Positions 61,386-64,000 of a DNA stretch of 64,000 bases are shown piece by piece. The stretch is from NCBI GenBank assembly GCA_902491565.1, contig CABUIE010000010.1, positions 1-64,000 of the forward strand. The letters are read 5' to 3'. Made by a program: the position numbers and the translations under genes. How positions within the stretch are numbered: position 1 is the first letter of the stretch; each line of letters begins with the position of its first letter. This DNA is from an uncultured Collinsella sp. (GTDB lineage Bacteria; Actinomycetota; Coriobacteriia; Coriobacteriales; Coriobacteriaceae). The notes under the pieces were generated by a model that saw only the letters and a program-made list of their open reading frames with translations, was not told the origin of the DNA and ran no database searches.

Positions 61386-62429
61386 TTAGGCCTCCAGCGG
61401 ATGAGCGGGCACCGACTCGCCGGCGGCAAGCGCAGCCTCGCAGGCCACCACATCGCGCTCGATATCATCGACCAGCGCCATGAACTCCTCGTATGTGGAG
61501 CAACGCACCACTTGGGCGCGCCAGGCGGCAGCATGGGGCATACCCTTTAGATACCAGCTCGCGTACGTACGGGCACGCGACATGAGCGGTAGAAGCTCGT
61601 GCGTCAACGTCAGGTGCTCACGCAGAGCCTCCAGGCGCTCAACCGAGGAGCGAGAAGGAACCGGCGTGCCATCGAGTGCAAGGGCTCGGGCATCGCCGAA
61701 CACCCACGGATTGCCGTAGATGCCGCGCGCGATAAACACCGCACTGGCACCCGAGCTTTGCAGACGCCCCGCCGCACCCTCGGCCGAGAACACGTCGCCC
61801 GAACCGATAACGGGAATCTCGACGGCGTCGGCCACCTCATCGACGACCGACCAATCGGCCTGGCCCGTGTAGAGCTGCGTGGCGCAGCGACCATGTACCG
61901 CCACCGCAGCCGCCCCTGCCCCCTCGAGCATCTGGGCAAACGTCGCGGCATTGCGGTCTTCGGCGTAAAAGCCCTTGCGGATCTTTACGGTCACGGGCAC
62001 GTGCGCCGCGCCCACCGCCGCCTCGACGATCTTCTCAGCCAGGTCGGGCGTGCGCATAAGCGCCGAGCCCTCGCCCTTGGTGACGACCTTGCGAGCCGGA
62101 CAGGCCATATTGATATCAATGAGCGACAGGCGATCGCCCACGCGATCCTCGACGGCAGCGACGGCGCTCGCAAACTGATCGGGCTTAGAGCCAAAGAGCT
62201 GCACACAGATCTGCTGCTCCTCATCGGCCGGCAGTACCAGGCGCCAGGTCTTATTGCTGGCATAGGCAAGGCCTGCAACGCTTACCATCTCGCTGTAGGC
62301 AAGGTTGGCACCGCGGCGGCGGCACATGATGCGATAGGCGGGGTCGGTTACGCCCGCCATGGGAGCCATAAGGAACGGCTGCTCGGCATAGACGCCCAGC
62401 AGCCGCTTGCTGTATTCAGAAAGTGCCAT
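61386..62429 (-). CDS. dusB: tRNA-dihydrouridine synthase
   Basis: A 347-residue FMN enzyme that reduces uridines in the D loop. MAPMAGVTDPAYR starts the barrel. The catalytic cysteine is in DINMACPARKV, the histidine region is VHGRCATQLYTG, and the FMN motif IGSGDVF is present. It starts 4 bases after the lepA stop and ends 2 bases before hemW, so the three genes are one unit. Confidence 0.94.
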   Translation of the reverse strand: MALSEYSKRLLGVYAEQPFLMAPMAGVTDPAYRIMCRRRGANLAYSEMVSVAGLAYASNKTWRLVLPADEEQQICVQLFGSKPDQFASAVAAVEDRVGDRLSLIDINMACPARKVVTKGEGSALMRTPDLAEKIVEAAVGAAHVPVTVKIRKGFYAEDRNAATFAQMLEGAGAAAVAVHGRCATQLYTGQADWSVVDEVADAVEIPVIGSGDVFSAEGAAGRLQSSGASAVFIARGIYGNPWVFGDARALALDGTPVPSRSSVERLEALREHLTLTHELLPLMSRARTYASWYLKGMPHAAAWRAQVVRCSTYEEFMALVDDIERDVVACEAALAAGESVPAHPLEA

Positions 62430-62433
62430 GGAC

Positions 62434-64000
62434 CTACTCGTCCACCTTGAGAATCGCCATAAAGGCCTCCTGCGGAACCTCGACCGAGCCGATGGCCTTC
62501 ATGCGCTTTTTGCCCTCTTTCTGCTTCTCGAGCAGCTTGCGCTTTCGCGAGATATCGCCGCCATAACACTTGGCCAGCACGTCCTTGCGGCGCGCTTTGA
62601 CGGTAGAGCGGGCAATGATCTTGTTGCCGATGGCGCCCTGGATAGGCACCTCGAACAGCTGGCGCGGAATGATTTCCTTGAGCTTGTCGCACAGACCGCG
62701 GGCCAGGCCATAAGCCTTATCCTTGTGCACGATAAACGAAAGCGCATCCACCTCGTCGCCCGAAAGCAGGATGTCGAGCTTGACGAGCTCGGAGGGGCGA
62801 TATTCGTTGAACTCGTAGTCGAGCGAGGCGTAACCCTTGGTGCGGCTCTTGAGCTGGTCAAAAAAGTCCAGAATGAGCTCGGCAAGCGGCATGTCAAAGC
62901 GCATCTCGACCGATTTGCTCGTGAGATGGATCATGTCGGTCGTAATGCCGCGATGCTCGATAGCGAGCTGCATGACGGCACCCGTATACTCGGGCGGACA
63001 GATAATCTTGGCCTTGAGGTAGGGCTCCTCGATGCGCTCGATGCGCGTAGCCTCGGGCAGATCCTGCGGGCTGCGAACATCAATCATCTCGCCGTCGGTC
63101 TTGTAGACGTGATAGTCCACCGAAGGGCTCGTGGCAATCAGGTCCAGGTTGAACTCGCGCTCCAGGCGCTCCTTGACGACCTCCATATGCAGCAGGCCCA
63201 AGAAGCCAACGCGGAAACCAAAGCCGAGCGCCATCGAAGTCTCGGGCTCCCACACCAACGACGGGTCATTGACATGCAGCTTATCGAGAGCGTCGCGCAG
63301 GTTCTCGTAATCCTTGTTGTCGATCGGGAACAGGCCCGTGTAGACCATGGGCTTGGCCTCACGGTAGCCGGGAAGCGGCTCGGGGCAGGGATTCGACGCC
63401 CACGTAAGGGTATCGCCCACGCGCACGGCCTCGGGGTCCTTCAGGCCCGTGACCACGTAGCCCACCTCGCCGACCGTCAGCGCGTCAACTGGTGTCTCGG
63501 CGGGACGCTTGACGCCCACGCCATCGACCAAAAAGTCACCCTTTGCCTGCATCATAAGGAGGGTGTCGCCCTTTTTGATGGAGCCGTCAAACACGCGGAC
63601 CGTGGCAACGACGCCGCGGTACTCATCAAAATACGAGTCCAGGATGAGCGCCTTGAGCGGCGCGTTTGCATCGCCCTTGGGCGGAGAGATCAAAAAGACG
63701 ATGGACTCCAGCAGATCGTGGATGCCCTCGCCGGTCTTGCCCGATACGCATACGGCATCGTCGGCAGGGATCGCCAGGTCGTCCTCGATCTCGGTCTTGA
63801 CCTCGTCGGGGTGTGCCGACGGCAGGTCGATCTTATTGATGGCGGGCACGATATCCAAGTTGGCGTTCATGGCGAGCGTCGCGTTGGAGACGGTCTGCGC
63901 CTCGACGCCCTGCGTGGCGTCGACGACAAGCACCGCACCCTCGCAGGCGGCAAGCGAACGCGAGACCTCATAGGTAAAGTCCACGTGGCCCGGCGTATCG
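62434..64000 (-). CDS. lepA: Elongation factor 4 (LepA), N-terminus outside the window
   Basis: The C-terminal ~522 residues of a ribosomal back-translocase GTPase. The sequence enters at the G3 motif DTPGHVDFTYEV; the P-loop and switch I are beyond the right edge. G4 NKIDLPSAHP follows, then domains II-V with FGFRVGFLGLLHMEVVKERLEREF and the LepA-specific C-terminal domain with LAKCYGGDISRKRKLLEKQK. The gene continues past position 64000. Confidence 0.95.
   Translation of the reverse strand, partial: DTPGHVDFTYEVSRSLAACEGAVLVVDATQGVEAQTVSNATLAMNANLDIVPAINKIDLPSAHPDEVKTEIEDDLAIPADDAVCVSGKTGEGIHDLLESIVFLISPPKGDANAPLKALILDSYFDEYRGVVATVRVFDGSIKKGDTLLMMQAKGDFLVDGVGVKRPAETPVDALTVGEVGYVVTGLKDPEAVRVGDTLTWASNPCPEPLPGYREAKPMVYTGLFPIDNKDYENLRDALDKLHVNDPSLVWEPETSMALGFGFRVGFLGLLHMEVVKERLEREFNLDLIATSPSVDYHVYKTDGEMIDVRSPQDLPEATRIERIEEPYLKAKIICPPEYTGAVMQLAIEHRGITTDMIHLTSKSVEMRFDMPLAELILDFFDQLKSRTKGYASLDYEFNEYRPSELVKLDILLSGDEVDALSFIVHKDKAYGLARGLCDKLKEIIPRQLFEVPIQGAIGNKIIARSTVKARRKDVLAKCYGGDISRKRKLLEKQKEGKKRMKAIGSVEVPQEAFMAILKVDE

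Overview
The window is a 64 kb, GC-rich, densely packed chromosomal segment from a Coriobacteriia actinobacterium, most likely Collinsella (C. aerofaciens or a close relative). Three things point there. The gene orders are a mixture of Gram-positive types: DUF512-der-plsY-gpsA, scpA-scpB-rluB-cmk, and ftsK-rimO-pgsA-cinA-recA-recX-rny-spoVS-miaB-miaA. There is an FHA/MerR pair of the GarA/FtsR type known from Actinobacteria. Finally, a short-chain dehydrogenase at 18329-19120 matches, as I remember it, the characterised Collinsella aerofaciens 7beta-hydroxysteroid dehydrogenase in length, start and catalytic residues.

Layout. 1-17375 (+ strand): the end of a tRNA-Ala, then a nearly unbroken block of housekeeping genes. 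It runs ABC-F ATPase, M50 protease, scpAB, rluB, cmk, plsC, ispH, DUF512 radical SAM, der, plsY, gpsA, rpe, cysteine desulfurase, Nif3, a zinc-ribbon protein, coaBC and tRNA-Pro. 17376-19785 is the accessory-looking interval: a degraded IS30-type transposase fragment, short repeats and the bile-acid 7beta-HSDH gene on the - strand. 19786-24634 (+): a CDP-alcohol phosphatidyltransferase, the FHA/MerR pair, an apt gene with an apparent frameshift, an NlpC/P60 hydrolase and a DegV protein. 24708-26411 (-): a DUF1836 regulator and trxB. 26530-27831 (+): a GT28 glycosyltransferase, followed by a repeat-rich intergenic region. 28288-29683 (-): dut, nrdR and a YneA-like LysM protein. 29844-31192 (+): lexA and an acyltransferase-like membrane protein.

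From 31177 to the end every gene is on the - strand. In transcription order from the right they are lepA (cut by the window edge), dusB, hemW, two J-proteins, mtaB, phoH, ybeY, dgkA, era, recO, rpsO, pnp, RNase J, ftsK, a RodZ-like protein, yajQ, rimO, pgsA, cinA, recA, recX, rny, a GHKL ATPase, spoVS, miaB, miaA and hflX.

How they work together. An SOS circuit is readable directly: lexA and the divergent YneA-like gene share three CGAAC-N4-GTTCG-type boxes, and recA has one box filling its promoter spacer. RNA-decay functions are concentrated here (rny, rnj, pnp, ybeY), as are tRNA and ribosome modification (miaA, miaB, mtaB, rimO, dusB, rluB) and phospholipid synthesis (plsC, plsY, gpsA, two CDP-alcohol transferases, dgkA). 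The least explained signals are two families of long intergenic palindromes. Within each, the stems change sequence but keep pairing while the internal loops stay constant (49479-49891 and 27845-28252). A second is a 25-bp palindrome shared by the promoters of degV and the DUF1836 gene.
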